This document shows, piece by piece, positions 9,264 to 21,186 of a stretch of 64,000 nt of DNA. This DNA is from Thinopyrum elongatum (lineage: Eukaryota; Streptophyta; Magnoliopsida; Poales; Poaceae): positions 216,193,018 through 216,257,017 of the forward strand of contig CM022299.1 in assembly GCA_011799875.1 (NCBI GenBank). Direction: 5' to 3'. The notes beneath the pieces are model-generated. The model was not told where the DNA came from, did no database searches, and saw only the letters and a program-made list of their open reading frames with translations. The stretch's first letter is position 1; each line of letters starts with the position of its first letter. Position numbers and translations under genes: made by a program.

Positions 9264-11400
9264 ATGGCGCCCAAGAAGAAGCCCGGTGCCGTAGCTCACC
9301 CGTCCACCTCGAAGGCCCCGCCGCTCGTGACCGCCGACACCGCGGGGAATGCGGGGACGCATGAGGATGTGGACGCTGCGGGGGACGTGGTTGGCGCAAG
9401 CGGCGTTGTCACCTCCTCCCCCGCGGCCAAAGCAGGAGCGGGAGGCACCAAAGAAGGACGCCACCAGCAACATCCCGGCGACCACGCTCCGCGAGGTACG
9501 GGTAGAGAGATAATTCCTTTTGTCCCTCCCTGCCTATCCGAGGGGCATAGCCACGGCGGCGACGTTCACCCTGAGGCAAATCGCAATCCTCCGGCCGCCC
9601 CCGCCGCGGGCGTGGTCGCAGGACATGCACCACCCCCAGAGCAAACTGGCCCAGCCAATGCTCCGAACGGGGTCATTGGTGCACACACGCCACTCCTCAT
9701 CACCACGCCATTCAAGCGACTGGCTCCCGACGGCGGGAGCCCGGCGCAGCCACTGCCGGGACCGTCAGGAGCCGGGCGACGCTACGTTCTACATCATCCT
9801 CACCTATGCCAAGTACCGCTTCAGAGGCCATGGCACGGGCCCAGCTGCTGCTGAGATTTCTGTCGGTAGCTGATCAGATGGATGAGTGGAGAGCCACAAT
9901 TCAGAGTCTGATTGGCTTTGCCGAGGCTGGAGGCTCACAGCGAGCTGACCTGCCATGGCCTCCCCAGACGACGACGGTAGCCCACGCTGCTGGCCGTGCG
10001 GAAGGGGCCACCCCCATGGTGCAATCCCCGCCGCGGCAACCAGTACGAGGGCTGCACGACCATGAGCTTGATGGTGTCTCGATGGCTTCATCTGTTCCTC
10101 TAGCACGTCAAGGCCAACGGCGAGTCCCGAAGGACAGGCAGAGGGAAGGCGCGTGCGTCACCAACGAGCAACGCTGCGACAACCACCACCGGTCCGATGG
10201 GTGCGATGGCCCCAATGTCGACGAGCCCGCGCACGGTGAAGGTGGGTACCTGCCCTTCGAGGCTGGGTGCCCTGCCTTCACCCATGAGCTGCGGCAAGTC
10301 CGTTGGCCGTCAGCTCGCACGTTCAAGCCAGAGATACTAGAGAAGTATGATGGGAGACTGAACTCGGCAGAGTTCTTGAGCATCTACACCATCACTATTC
10401 AAGCTGCCGGGGGGAGAGATCAGAAGGTTTTTGCCAACTACTTCCCTTTGGCGCTCAAGCCAAACATGAGGTCTTGGCTGATGCACCTGCCGGAGAACTC
10501 CATCTCGACCTGGGCTGACCTGTGCCATGAGTTCATTGGCGCCTTCATGGGCGGCCACCAAGAACCAGGGTGGCCCAGCGATTTACAGCTTCTCCCGTAG
10601 AAGGAAGGAGAGACTCTGCGGAAGTACATGCAGAGGTTTAGCCGAGTCCATAGAAATATTCTAGATATCCACACGGCAGCTGTGATAGCTGCGTTCCAGT
10701 CCAACGTGCGCAACCGTCGGATACGTTCCAAGATGAACGTTCGGTTGCCCAAGACTGTGAAGGAGCTTTACACCTTGGTGGACAAGTGTGCTCGGGTGGA
10801 GGAGGGGAGGAAACTCCCTGGAGAGGAAGATGGCATCAACGTCGACTCAGAGGATGACGATGAGGCCACCAGCCAGAAGAAGAAGAACAAGAAGCGCAAC
10901 AAGAGGTGCAAGGATAAGACAGTAATGACCGTTGTGGGATCGGGCACGCCTAGTACCAGCAAGAAGGCTAAGGCTGAAGCCCCCGGCAAGGAAGTTGCCA
11001 TGTGCACTGATTGCCGGGAGGCTGCGGCTGCCGAGAAGGCTGGGAAAGGTGATGGGTCATACTGCAAGATTCATCGGACTAAGGGCCACGATCTCCAGGA
11101 GTGCCGTCAAGTTGAACAGCTCATCAAGAAGCAGAGGGCTGAGTATGAGAAGCATGACAAGGAAAAAGGTCAGAATGGCACTGGCGGGAAGGGTCGAGGC
11201 GGCGAAGCAAGCCACCCCGGCAAGGCTCCTCGGAATCAAGGAAAACCCGCCAGAGGTCGTGAGAAGGAGGATTGCAATGGTGCAAGTGATGGAGGGGATG
11301 AAGAGGAAACCAGCGAGCAGGAATTCCAGAGGGCCACTGACGCCTGTGCATTGATGGGGGTGCATCTCTGCACTCCTCTCACCGCTAGCTTAAACAATAG
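9264..11400 (+). pseudogene. gag: Gag, Tat-type Gypsy (broken)
   Basis: Starts at ATG 9264 (MAPKKKPG) and reads through a Pro/Ala-rich N-terminus. The frame changes between about 9480 and 9830, and the conserved capsid-like core follows from about 9806 (FKPEILEKYDGRLN, then FPLALKPNMRSWLMHLPENS, then RFSRVHRNI). A TAG at 10598-10600 interrupts the core. Downstream is a Lys-rich stretch (KKKNKKRNKRCK, about 10875) and a Cys/His cluster (YCKIHRTKGHDLQEC, about 11060-11105) in the place of a zinc knuckle. The frame shifts again near 11395-11403 where gag passes into protease. Gag would package the RNA and form the particle. With at least one stop and two shifts it cannot be made whole from this copy. 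Confidence 0.85.
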
Positions 11401-13040
11401 GCGCGTGAGGTCAATGCTGTGGAGCTAACGGTAGACTCTCGGAAGCCGCTCAAGTGGTCACGCACGCCCATCATCTTTGACGAAGAGGACCATCCTGACC
11501 GCACCACCGCGGTAGGGTGTTTGTCATTGTTTGTCTCACCAACAATCCGCAACCTCAAAGTCACGAAGATGCTAGTTGATGGCGGGGCCGGGTCAAATCT
11601 GATTTCCCCAAAGTTCATCAGCAGACATCAGATAGCAGAGGAAGAGCTCAAGGTCACGGGCACATTTAAAGGAATCAACCCCGGTAGGTGTCATCCTAAG
11701 GGAAAGATCATGTTGCCAGTGACATTCGGAGGAGAGTTGAACTACCGGACTAAGAAGGTTGTGTTTGATGTGGTTGACCTCCCCCTGCCATACAACGGAA
11801 TCCTTGGGCGCCCAGATCTGGCCAAATTCATGGCGGCATCCCACTATGCCTACAACACCTTGAAGATGCCAGGGCCGGTGGGCGTCATTTCTGTTCCGGC
11901 AGACAAGAAGGATGCAATTATTTGCGTGGATAAGATGTACCGGGACGTAGTTGCGGTAGAGGCCGTTGAAGCCGCAGTTCCCGCCAAGGAAAGCAAAGGA
12001 AAGAAAAAGGCTAGCAGGGATGCCAGCAAGGAATCCGGGAAGCGTACCTCTTTGGAGTATGCTGCGCCTGTTGATGACTTGCCGGAGAGTTTCAACAGCA
12101 AGAGATCAAAGGCTACTGCACCCCATGTGAAAAAGGTCCCTGCAGGGCTGGTTGGAGCTGATGGTACTTTTACTATCAGTGCCACCCTCGATGACAAATA
12201 GGAAAGCGCGCTCGTTGCCTTCCTGCGGGCGAATATCGATGTGTTTGCGTGGCAACCATCTGATATCCCTGGTGTTACTAGGGAGGTAATCGAGCACCAC
12301 CTTGCTGTCTGCCCACATGCCCAACCCGTCAAGCAGAAGGTACAAAAGCAAGCCTTGGAGCGGCAGCAGTTCATTGCCGAGGAGATCAAGAAACTTGAGG
12401 TAGCTGGTTTGGTCAGAGGAGTACTACATCCAACATGGTTAGCAAACCCAGTGGTCGTACGCAAGGCTAACGGAAAATGGAGACTTTGCACAGATTTCAC
12501 GGATCTTAACAAGGCCTGCCCAAAGGACCCATTTCCCTTGCCGCATCGACTAGATTGTGGATTCCACTTTTGGGTGTGATTTGCTCGCCTTTCTGGATGC
12601 ATACTCTGGATATCATCAAATCTTTATGTCCAAGGAAGACGAAGAGAAGACCTCATTCATCACCCCATGTGGCACATACTGCTTCGTGCGAATGGCTTTC
12701 GGGTTGAAGAGTGCCGGGTCCACTTTTGCAAAAGCAGTCCAGATTGGTTTTGAATCACAGCTGCATAGGAACATTGTAGCTTATATGGATGATATTGTGG
12801 TCAAGACCAAGGACAGATCAACCCTCATCCAGGACATAGAAGAGACATTTGCTAATCTGCGCAAGATCAACTTGAAGCTGAACTCGGAGAAGTGTGAGTT
12901 TGGCATTCCCTCCGGCAAGCTACTTGGTTTCTTTGTGTCCCATCGCGGGATAGAGGCCAACCCCGATAAGATCAAGGCTATCGAGCAGATTCAGGCACCC
13001 AAGACAGTTAAGGATGTGAGGCATTTGACAGGGTGAGTTG
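11401..13040 (+). pseudogene. pol: Protease and reverse transcriptase, Tat-type Gypsy (broken)
   Basis: The protease active site reads LVDGGAGSN (about 11570), the aspartic protease D-x-G motif with G in the usual T/S place. Stop TAG at 12199-12201 lies in the linker to RT. RT blocks follow: KWRLCTDFTDLNKACPKDPFPLP (frame 1), then a frame change near 12541-12546 and TAG at 12551-12553, then AFLDAYSGYHQI, FGLKSAGSTF and the catalytic YMDD (about 12782-12793). TGA at 13034-13036 follows. RT copies the element RNA into DNA. The catalytic Asp pair is intact but the coding frame is broken four times. Confidence 0.87.
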
Positions 13041-14443
13041 CCGCGCTTAGTAGATTGATCTCCAAGTCTGCCGAGCGCGCCTTGCCATTCTTCAAAATTT
13101 TGAAGAAGGCAGGACCCATGAAGTGGACTCCTGAAGCAGACGTAGCACTGCAAGATTTGAAGACCTACTTGTCTTCTGTGTCCACTTTGGTTGCTCCCAA
13201 ACCACAAGAGACGTTGCTGCTATACCTGGCGGCAACTAATCAAGTTGTTAGTGTAGCACTAGTGGCGCTGCGGGAAGTAGAGGAACTAGTAGCCTCAGCT
13301 AGTGTTCCTTCCGGGGGGAGAGAATGAGCACAGCTCGACAAGGCCAGACGTAGATCAAGATAGAGAAGAGCACGGCAGCGGAGTCAACCCCAATGGCGCG
13401 GCAAGAAAGAAAGTGGTGCAGCGCCCAGTATACTTTGTCAGCTCTCTGTTACAGGGGGCTAGATCCAGGTATTCTGGCATGCAAAATTGATATTTGGCCT
13501 AGTCATGGCCGCAAGGAAACTGCGCCACTACTTCCAAGCCCATGAGATCACTGTTGTCACCCGCTTCCCTTTGCAAAGGATACTCCGAAACCCTGAGGCT
13601 ACCGGCAAAATAGTGGAGTGGGCATTGGAGTTATCCAGCTTTGGCTTAAAGTTTGAAAGCACATCAACAATTCAGAGCAGAGCACTGGTAGAGTTTATTG
13701 CAGAATGGACGCCAACCCCTGATGAAGAGGTACTGGAGACAGTTATTCCCGGCAAGGAAGCACCCCAAGAATGGATCATGTATTTCAATGGTGCCTTCAC
13801 CCTACAAGGTGCAGGGGCTAGCGTGCTTCTCGTTGCTCCCACTGGGGAGCACCTGAAGTACATTGTCCAGATGCATTTTCCATGGGAGGAGGCGACCAAC
13901 AATACTGCAGAGTATGAAGGGCTCCTTCCCGGGCTCAGGATTGCAACAGAGTTGGGAATCAAGAAACTGATCATTCGAGAAGATTCACAACTTGTGGTAC
14001 GACAAGTCAACAAGGATTACCAAAGTCCATTGATGGAGGCATAGATCAAGGAAGTGAGAAGACTGGAGGAGCACTTCGACGGATTGCAAACAGAGCACGT
14101 GCCCCGTGCGGAAAATAGCATTGCTGATCATCTATCGAAGTGCGCTCCGCAGAAGCTTCTTGTGGAGCCAGGAACTTTTGTTCTCCAACTTACTCAGCCC
14201 TCCATATCCCCAGCAACAATGGCCCGGAAGAGGAGGAAACTGGACTCCGGCAAGCCTCTCCTGGTAGAGCCTCTCAGGGCTCCCGGCAGAGAGCTTGACG
14301 AGAACAACTCCCCTTTAGCTGCTGAGCTACCCCCTCCCACCAGACCACCGGTCCTCGTGGTCGAGGGGTGTGCTCCCACGAAGGAGAAGGTGCCGCTAGT
14401 CCTCATTGCCGAGCCCAGGCTCCAACTTGGGCATGGCACATAG
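13041..14443 (+). pseudogene. pol: RNase H and second (archaeal-type) RNase H, Tat-type Gypsy (broken)
   Basis: The first RNase H (about 13060-13690; WTPEADVALQDLKTYL, then VYFVSSLLQGARSRYSGMQ) is degenerate and changes frame twice around 13310 and 13485. It is followed by an extra RNase H (about 13770-14130) with YFNGAFTLQGAGASVLL, NNTAEYEGLL and REDSQLVVRQVN. An additional archaeal-type RNase H downstream of the retroviral-type one is known from the Tat lineage. Here the first catalytic Asp reads Asn (AAT, 13787-13789); the Glu (AEYE) and later Asp (DSQ) are present. Stop TAG at 14042-14044 falls just after, and the frame then shifts near 14400-14440. Confidence 0.82.
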
Positions 14444-15596
14444 TTCATTTCCTCCAAACTAGAGAACTTCCCGAAGAGCACGAAGAAGTTGAAAGAGTAG
14501 CCCGGAGGGCCAATATTTATCTGTTTGTCAATGACACACTATATAGAAGAAGGCCCGATGGTGTGAAATTGAAGTGCATTTGCCGGGAAGAAGGAAAGGA
14601 ACTGCTGGCAGAAATACACAGGCATGTGCGGCTCCCACATTGGATCAAGGGCTTTGGTTGGGAAAGCATTCCGGCAAGGATTCTATTGGCCCACAGCCCT
14701 CCAAGATGCGGTCGAGCTAGTCACCAAGTGTGAAGCCTACCAGTTCCATTCCAAGAATATCCATCTGCCTGCCCAAGCTCTTCAGACAATCCCTTTATCA
14801 TGGTCGTTTTCGGTCTGGGGGCTCGATATCCTTGACCCTTTCCCCCGAGCTGCGGGGGGCTTTGAATTCTTGTTCAGTGCAATCGACAAGTTTACAAAGT
14901 GGCCGAAAGTAGAAGCCGTGAGGAAGGTGACTGCTCAGTCAGCTGTCAAGTTCTTGAAAGGATTGGTGTGCCGCTTCAGGGTCCCTGCTGGGATCATCAC
15001 TGACAACGGCACCCAATTCAAGAGCCGCGCCTTCATGCAATATGTTCATGCCCTCAGAAGCAAGATCTCATTTGCCTCTGTTGAACATCCCAGAAGCAAT
15101 GGACAAGCTAAGAGGGAAAACGCTGAAGTGTTGTGAGGACTCAAGATGAGAACATTTGATAGACTGCAGAAGTGCAGTAGGTGATGGATCGACGAGCTGC
15201 CGGTGGTTCTTTGGTCCCTTAGAACGACACCAAATCGAGCTACCAGGCAAACTCCCTTCTCCCTAGTCTATGGGGCAGAAGCAGTTATCCCCACAGAACT
15301 CATTTACGGGTCGCCTCGAGTGCTTGCCTACGATGAAGTAGCGCAGGAACAGCACCGGCGTGACGATGCTGTGCTTCTCGAGGAGAACCGTCTCTGGGCT
15401 GCTACACGTGCTGCATGCTACCAGCAAGCCCTGCATCGCTATCACAGCCGTAGGGTTCATGTCTAGTGTTTTGAGGAAGGTGACCTTGTCCTTAGGCGCG
15501 TTCAGTCTGCCAAGGGTACAAACAAGTTGACGCCGAAGTGGGAAGGCCCTTACCGAGTAGTACGAGTCACCAGACCTGGCGCAGTCCGTCTGGAGA
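14444..15596 (+). pseudogene. pol: Integrase, Tat-type Gypsy (broken; 3' end at 29694-29763)
   Basis: The zinc-binding region has KCEAYQFH where the second Cys of the CxxC pair is Tyr (TAC, 14738-14740). Catalytic core: WGLDILDPFP with the first Asp, IITDNGTQF with the second Asp, and SNGQAKREN, where the expected Glu reads Lys (AAG, 15110-15112). The frame changes at about 14620-14660; stops TGA 15134-15136 and further stops near 15179 and 15464 interrupt it. The Tekay element inserted after 15596. The last 22 codons of pol lie at 29699-29763 after it, ending HLRKFYP and TAA, and the frame is continuous when the insertion and one TSD copy are removed. Integrase would insert the cDNA into the chromosome. 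Confidence 0.85.
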
Positions 15597-18500
15597 TGTC
15601 ACACCCTAGCTAGTTCATGCATTAGAGTGTTGCATCATGTTTAAACTTTTCCAGAAACTTGAAATGGGGATGATAGAACCCCCAGCACCCCCCTGGAAAC
15701 AACTAGGGTTTACTAAAATCTTTTCCAATGAACCTAAAATGCCCTTCTAAAATGTCCATCATTTTTGTCTTGGGTTAGAACCTCTGCCAAAATTGGTTCA
15801 CAATTTTCTAGGTCATCATAAGGTCATTGAATTAAATCATATGTAACTTGCATTTGGGCATTTAAATGCTAGTAAATATTTTAAATGTCCAAATAATCCC
15901 AAACTGAAATGTTCCATGTTGGATATACTCTATACAGTGGGCACGAGCAGTTTGGTGATTTTTGAAATTGCTTAGGTATTTTTAGAAAAGCCACAAACTT
16001 GCAGAAATAAAGAAAACGGAAATAAAAGGGAAAACTAACTTACCTGGCAAAGCCACCAGCCGGCCGACCTGGCGGCCCAGCAATGTGCTGGCCCGTGCCA
16101 GCCAGCTGCTTCGTCCCCGCCAGGCAGGCAGGGAGGTGACGCCGGCGTGCGGGAGCTCGCCACGGCGCCAGCTGCTTGCCGCTTCGCCCTGGACGCGCTG
16201 GTCGACCTCCACGTAGTCCCCCCAACCGCCTGGACACGTCCATTCTCCCCCAACGCCTCTCCCTCGCCCTCTTCCACCATGGCCGACGGTGCCGCGCCCG
16301 CGCCACCGTGAAACCCGCATCCACCGTCGTCCCCGCGCCGCACTGCCGTGTCCACGAGCTCCGCCATCGTCCACTACGTCGAACTAGCCGAGCCCCGAGC
16401 GCTCGCACGCGCTGCTTCGTCTTCTTCGACCTCGTCTTCACCGAACGCCGCCGGAGATCCCCTTCGCCGCCACCGCCGCACCAGCTCGTCCCCGACTTTG
16501 CCGTCTGCTCCGTCGTGACCGCCGTGAGCTCAGCTACCTCCCCATCCTTCCGTTCTCGCTCTCGAGCACCGTAGCGACTGCATGAAGCTTCACCGCACGC
16601 GCCGCCGACGATGCTCCGGCCACCCAACGGCCACACCACCATGTCCACTGCACTCACCGCATCCCCAGGAGCTCGCAGTACCACTTCACGCACCTCTCCA
16701 TGCCCCCTTGCGATGAGCCCGAGCTCGCCCGAACTCCGGCAGCCGCACAGCTCGTCGTCGGCGTCGTTTCCGGCGACCCCGAGCCCCACCGCCACCACCA
16801 CTCGACGCGGCTCACTCCTAGCTACCCGTAGATGGTCTCCGCCGCCCATTTGGTCATCGGAGGACAAAACCCGCACCGCCCCGCCGCGTCTGGCCTCGCC
16901 GGCGGCTAAACGCCGGCGAGTTTGACCCCGCTGACCCAGTTTGACCCCCCTGGGTCTATGACAGGTGGGACCCGTCTGCTAATTAACTTAGGATTAGGAC
17001 TAACTAAAAATTAGTTAGACTAATGACACTGACACGCGGGACCCACTGGCCAGGTTTGACCTGGACCGTCCCCGTTGACTGCTGACGTCACCCTGATGCA
17101 ATAAGTATTTTCTGGATTTATTTTTATACAGGAAATTCCAGAAAATACTACAAACTTCAAAAATTCATAGAAATTAATCTGTAACTCCAAATGCAAAGAT
17201 TTATATATGAAATTGGATCAGAAAAATCCAATCTTTCCATCTGTACTGGTTTCATGCATGTCAGAACACTTTAACCTTGCTGTTTAGATGAAACAAGTTA
17301 ATGCACTAATATGACCTCTTATTTTGGGTTTGCATTTGAATCCTTGATTCAAATGAACTCAAACCAATCTGTTCTAAGTTGCATTAGCCAAAACACACTC
17401 ATTTTGCCATGTCATAGCATGCATCATATTGTTGCATATTACCATGTGATGATTGTGTTTCGATGTGTTCTTCGTGGTAGGTTCTGCCTCTGAGGATATT
17501 CACGAGTATCCAACTGAAGGGCAGTATCCCACTACCACTCTGTCAGGCAAGCAACCCCATTGATCATTTCGATACAAACCCATCTTCTCGCTTCTCCTCT
17601 CGTTTACTGCATTAAGACAACAACGTTTCAAACTGCTGTGTGTTGCGGTATTTGAACCCATATCCTCTGCATGACCTGTCTTTGCCACAGTAACTAGATG
17701 AAACCCACTAGCATGTGTAGGAGTTGATTGAGCCATGTTTGTGTTTCCTACCATGCTATGCTTGCTATGCTTAGAGTCGTGTCACGTCTGGCTCATCAGG
17801 GTGATGGACTAGAGTGAATGGTTGTGTCGGTAATGAGAGTGAAGTGTTGAACATGATTTGGTAAAGGTATCGATGAGAGGCCATCTAGGAGTACATAGTG
17901 GGTTGTTTCATTGAGACCGTCCTTAAGAACTGAGATCTGTATGCGTGATTTAAGATTCAGCTACTACCACACATTGGGATCCTTAATTGACTCTCTCGAC
18001 TTATTAACCACCCCGTCCTCTGTCCAGGAGTTGCAAGTAGTTTCTGGTGTTTGTAGTTGCTGGAGGCCGTGCGCAGCGCTGACCTTAGGGGTGGGCTGTG
18101 ATGCGGTAGGCACGTGGCACGGTGTACCGGGTCGCCCGTTTGGTGTCTCGGGAACCCTGCACACATCGTTTGGAGCCGTTGAGGACACCCCGGCCGGATT
18201 TCCTTGCGGATGGAACCCGAATAGGCGATAAACCTGGACTAGAGACTCGTGTGTTTAGTCAGGTCGTGGCCGACACCCTCGCTGGGCTTCCGCTTGAAGG
18301 TTGCCGGGTACATGTCGTGTAGCGGCGATAAGTGGTGAAAGCGTGTGTGAAGAAGTACACCCCTGCAGGGTATAAAACTATTCGAATAGCCGCGTCCGTG
18401 GTAAAACTTGGTCACTTATGCAGTTCATAGACAAGTTAATGGTTACTACTAAAAGACTCAAGATAAGTGTGAGTACCGCGGATGGCCCTCTCGTAGGATG

Positions 18501-19623
18501 ACGAGGGAGGATCCACGGTGGAGTATTGTGATGGTGATTAGTGGACTCGTGTGCGAGAACTAATTTCACAAGTGGTGTCTCGTAGGATAGCGTAGCCAAG
18601 AGTCAAAGCTGGCTTGCTGCAATAACTCCACCACCCTTCTTGAGAATGTGCATGTATATTAGGATCTGTTGTAAGACTTGCTGAGTACCTTTGTACTCAT
18701 GTTGCTTTAATAATTGTTGCAGACGAGAACACCGCCCCCTCCGATGGGTTCTATGTAGATCTCGATGTTGACGAGTGACTTGCCACCCAGGTGGTGACTT
18801 GAGCTTGTGAAGGGCCTATGTAGATAGACAGGCTTCATCAAGCCTTCTTTCTTTCTAGTGTCTGTACTCAGACTAGTTGCTTCCGCATGTGCTTGTATGT
18901 TTGTATGACTTGAGTGTCGGGTCGTGTGACCCCTATCTGTATGAACATGTTATGTATGGCTCTCCAGAGCCTTTAAATAAAGTACTTTGAGTTGTAGAGT
19001 TTTGTTGTGATGCCATGTTGTATTTCCACATAACGAGCATATTGTGTGTATTATTGAAATGCTTGGTATGTGTGGGATCCGTCTATCTAGTTGTTTATCC
19101 TTGGCAGCCTCTCTTAAGGGCAAATGTAGTCTGGTGTCTCCACTGAGCCTTGGTAGTCCGCTACAGCCCGGTTTACCGGAGTCCTGCTAGCCCAGTACTA
19201 CTGCTCCAGAACACTTAGACTGGTCGGCATGTGTTTCACTTCGTTCCTGTGTCTGTCCCTTCGGGGAAATGTCACGTGGTGACATCCGGAGTCCTGCCTA
19301 GCCTACTACAGCCCGGGTTCCCGGAGTCCTGTTAGCCCAGTGCTACAACCCGGATTCACACGCTGCTGACCGACATGCTCGATGTTGATTCATGTATGCA
19401 TGTCCCCGTAAGTTAGCGCCGCTTTGGGTTCACGACTAGCCATGTCGGCCTGGGTTCTCTGTCATATGGATGCTAGCGACACTATCATATACGTGAGCCA
19501 AAAGGCGCAAACGGTCCCGGGCCATGGTAAGGCGACTCCCGTGGGAATACCATGCGTGAAGCCGCAAAGTGATATGAGGTGTTACAGGCTAGATCGGTGT
19601 GACTTAGAATCGTGGTCCTGACA
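15597..19623 (+). repeat. 5' LTR of Tekay-type element
   Basis: 4027 bp. Holds a GC-rich block at about 16040-16920 and AT-rich sequence elsewhere. It is nearly identical to 25647-29693; I count five substitutions in the first 429 bp. The two LTRs differ by a 15-bp insertion in the 3' copy (near 26656-26670) and a 5-bp one near 28470. ORFs in the GC-rich block exist on both strands in both LTRs but have no recognisable family. Confidence 0.93.
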
Positions 19624-19626
19624 GTG

Positions 19627-19640
19627 TTGGCATCAGAGCC
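19627..19640 (+). promoter_or_regulatory. Primer-binding site (initiator Met tRNA type)
   Basis: TTGGCATCAGAGCC begins 3 bp after the 5' LTR. It differs by one base from the usual TGGTATCAGAGCC complement of tRNA-iMet used by many plant retrotransposons. Confidence 0.8.
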
Positions 19641-20064
19641 GGACTGCCTGTAGGTTCGTTGAGCCAAACTGGTCGATGTCGAGTCTAGAAATGCTTTCGT
19701 TATATGTAGGGGAATTGATTGTGGGAGGGATGTAAGGCTCTTTTTACTCCTTTACCTTATGCCCTCTGATCTGAGTCATCCTCTTCTCTTTCTACATGGG
19801 TTAAGGACTAGGCTCTCTTCTCTCTATCAGGTTCACATGTTACTAATCCGTAGTAACTTATAGGATTGTTGGTTACAAGCCTCAGTTCAGTTTCTACTAC
19901 TTTTAGTATGTTGTCAGTTGAACCAGAACCTTGATATGATGTTGTTGAGTGGCTTTGCAAACTGTTGTGAATGTCTCAAATCTTTTCCTGAGCATTTACA
20001 GCCGTTATGCTGTCCGATTTCTCCTAGAAAATTCTAATGCCTTTGCATTATTTCATGCTTTCAG

Positions 20065-20796
20065 ATGGCTTCCCGCAACCAGAACCAAGTGGTTCGTTTG
20101 ACTCGGTGCCTCGATGTACCTGGTCACACGGCCATGCTGGTCCGTGTGATGATCGAGACAGGCTATCGATGGTATCCTGAGTATACCGTCGAGGAGCAGT
20201 TTCTAGACTTCAATCAGAGCCAATACCTTTGTACAGTCAGGATATACCCTTCCTATCCTGGAGCTACTGAACCCCTTCATTGCTCATATGGACTTGGGGT
20301 TACCATCGAGATGTCCGTGCAGGACGCTGCTTACTCGATGATGACTATCATGCGAGCCAGAACTGCCTTGCTTCGGAACACTGACTTCCGCTATATGCCA
20401 GCATCACTCCCTGGGGCAGAAGGATACTTCCAGGCTCTCTACACTGACTCCTCCCATGAGGATTCGCTACTCTGCACTACCACAAAGATGCTTGAGGACA
20501 AGGACCGTGAGAATCGTGCCTTGCGAATGGAGCTCTGCAACACTCGTTCTGATCACTGGGCCACTCTGACACGGTTTGCACCTGCCGTGCAGGCTGGGTA
20601 TATGGACATGAGGGACTTGTACCCCGTGCGGTCTGGTCTACCAGATTGTATGGACTGGCGTGATGTAGGAGGCATCACTCCTCCCCGTGGACCCCGTCTG
20701 CCACCGTTTGTTGGACCAAGGCCACATCCGAGTCCTTTTGGACCGCAAGCTCCACAGGACCGACTGTTTCCAGATGATCATGTTCAGCTCCCATGA
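20065..20796 (+). CDS. Accessory ORF upstream of gag in Tekay-type element, unknown function
   Basis: Intact 243-codon ORF between the PBS and gag, starting MASRNQNQVVRLTRCLDVPG. I do not recognise a domain. Visible features: a globular-looking N-terminal half (GYRWYPEYTVEEQFLDFN and LHCSYGLGVTIEMSV), a charged helical stretch about residues 139-165 (EDKDRENRALRMELCNTRSD) and a Pro-rich tail from about residue 208 (PPRGPRLPPFVGPRPHPSP). It ends TGA, and about 390 bp separate it from gag, so it would need its own transcript, splicing or reinitiation. It is undamaged although the downstream polyprotein carries three lesions. Most Tekay elements are described as having a single gag-pol ORF, so this is an addition. 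It may encode a nucleic-acid or coat-associated protein, but nothing in the sequence shows that. Confidence 0.6.
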   Translation: MASRNQNQVVRLTRCLDVPGHTAMLVRVMIETGYRWYPEYTVEEQFLDFNQSQYLCTVRIYPSYPGATEPLHCSYGLGVTIEMSVQDAAYSMMTIMRARTALLRNTDFRYMPASLPGAEGYFQALYTDSSHEDSLLCTTTKMLEDKDRENRALRMELCNTRSDHWATLTRFAPAVQAGYMDMRDLYPVRSGLPDCMDWRDVGGITPPRGPRLPPFVGPRPHPSPFGPQAPQDRLFPDDHVQLP

Positions 20797-21186
20797 CATG
20801 GTGGTAATCTCTATGAAGATTACTACGGAGACGTCTGAGTTGGTAGTAGCTTCACTAGTATTGTAACAGTTGTATTCTCCACAGTCCTGCGTGACTCGTG
20901 GGATACGACTTGGTGTGTATCACGTTCCGGAGGTGTAGAAAAATAATGTATAGGAGCTTGGAATGCCTCCGATGAGATGTAACGTCTTTCACCGTAGTTG
21001 TACTTTAGCCTAGGCTTGTACTAAACTATGTACGGTGTGTATGACCGATGGTATATATATGGCAGTTTCTATATTACCATGTCGTGCAAATGAACATCTC
21101 AGCATTTCATGTCGTCCATTACATTTTGCCCTTCCTTGCCAGCATTTTGCCATCCTTGTCTAAGCCATTGTCTTGTCTCTCCTAGG

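Noticed and set aside
16040..16876. 278-codon minus-strand ORF and overlapping plus-strand ORFs in the Tekay LTR
   Set aside because: GC-rich LTR sequence open in several frames on both strands; no domain or codon bias. The 283-codon version at 26090-26941 is just the other LTR.
20065..20796. Idea that the accessory Tekay ORF is a displaced gag
   Set aside because: A full gag with capsid motifs and zinc knuckle follows at 21187; the accessory ORF has none of these.
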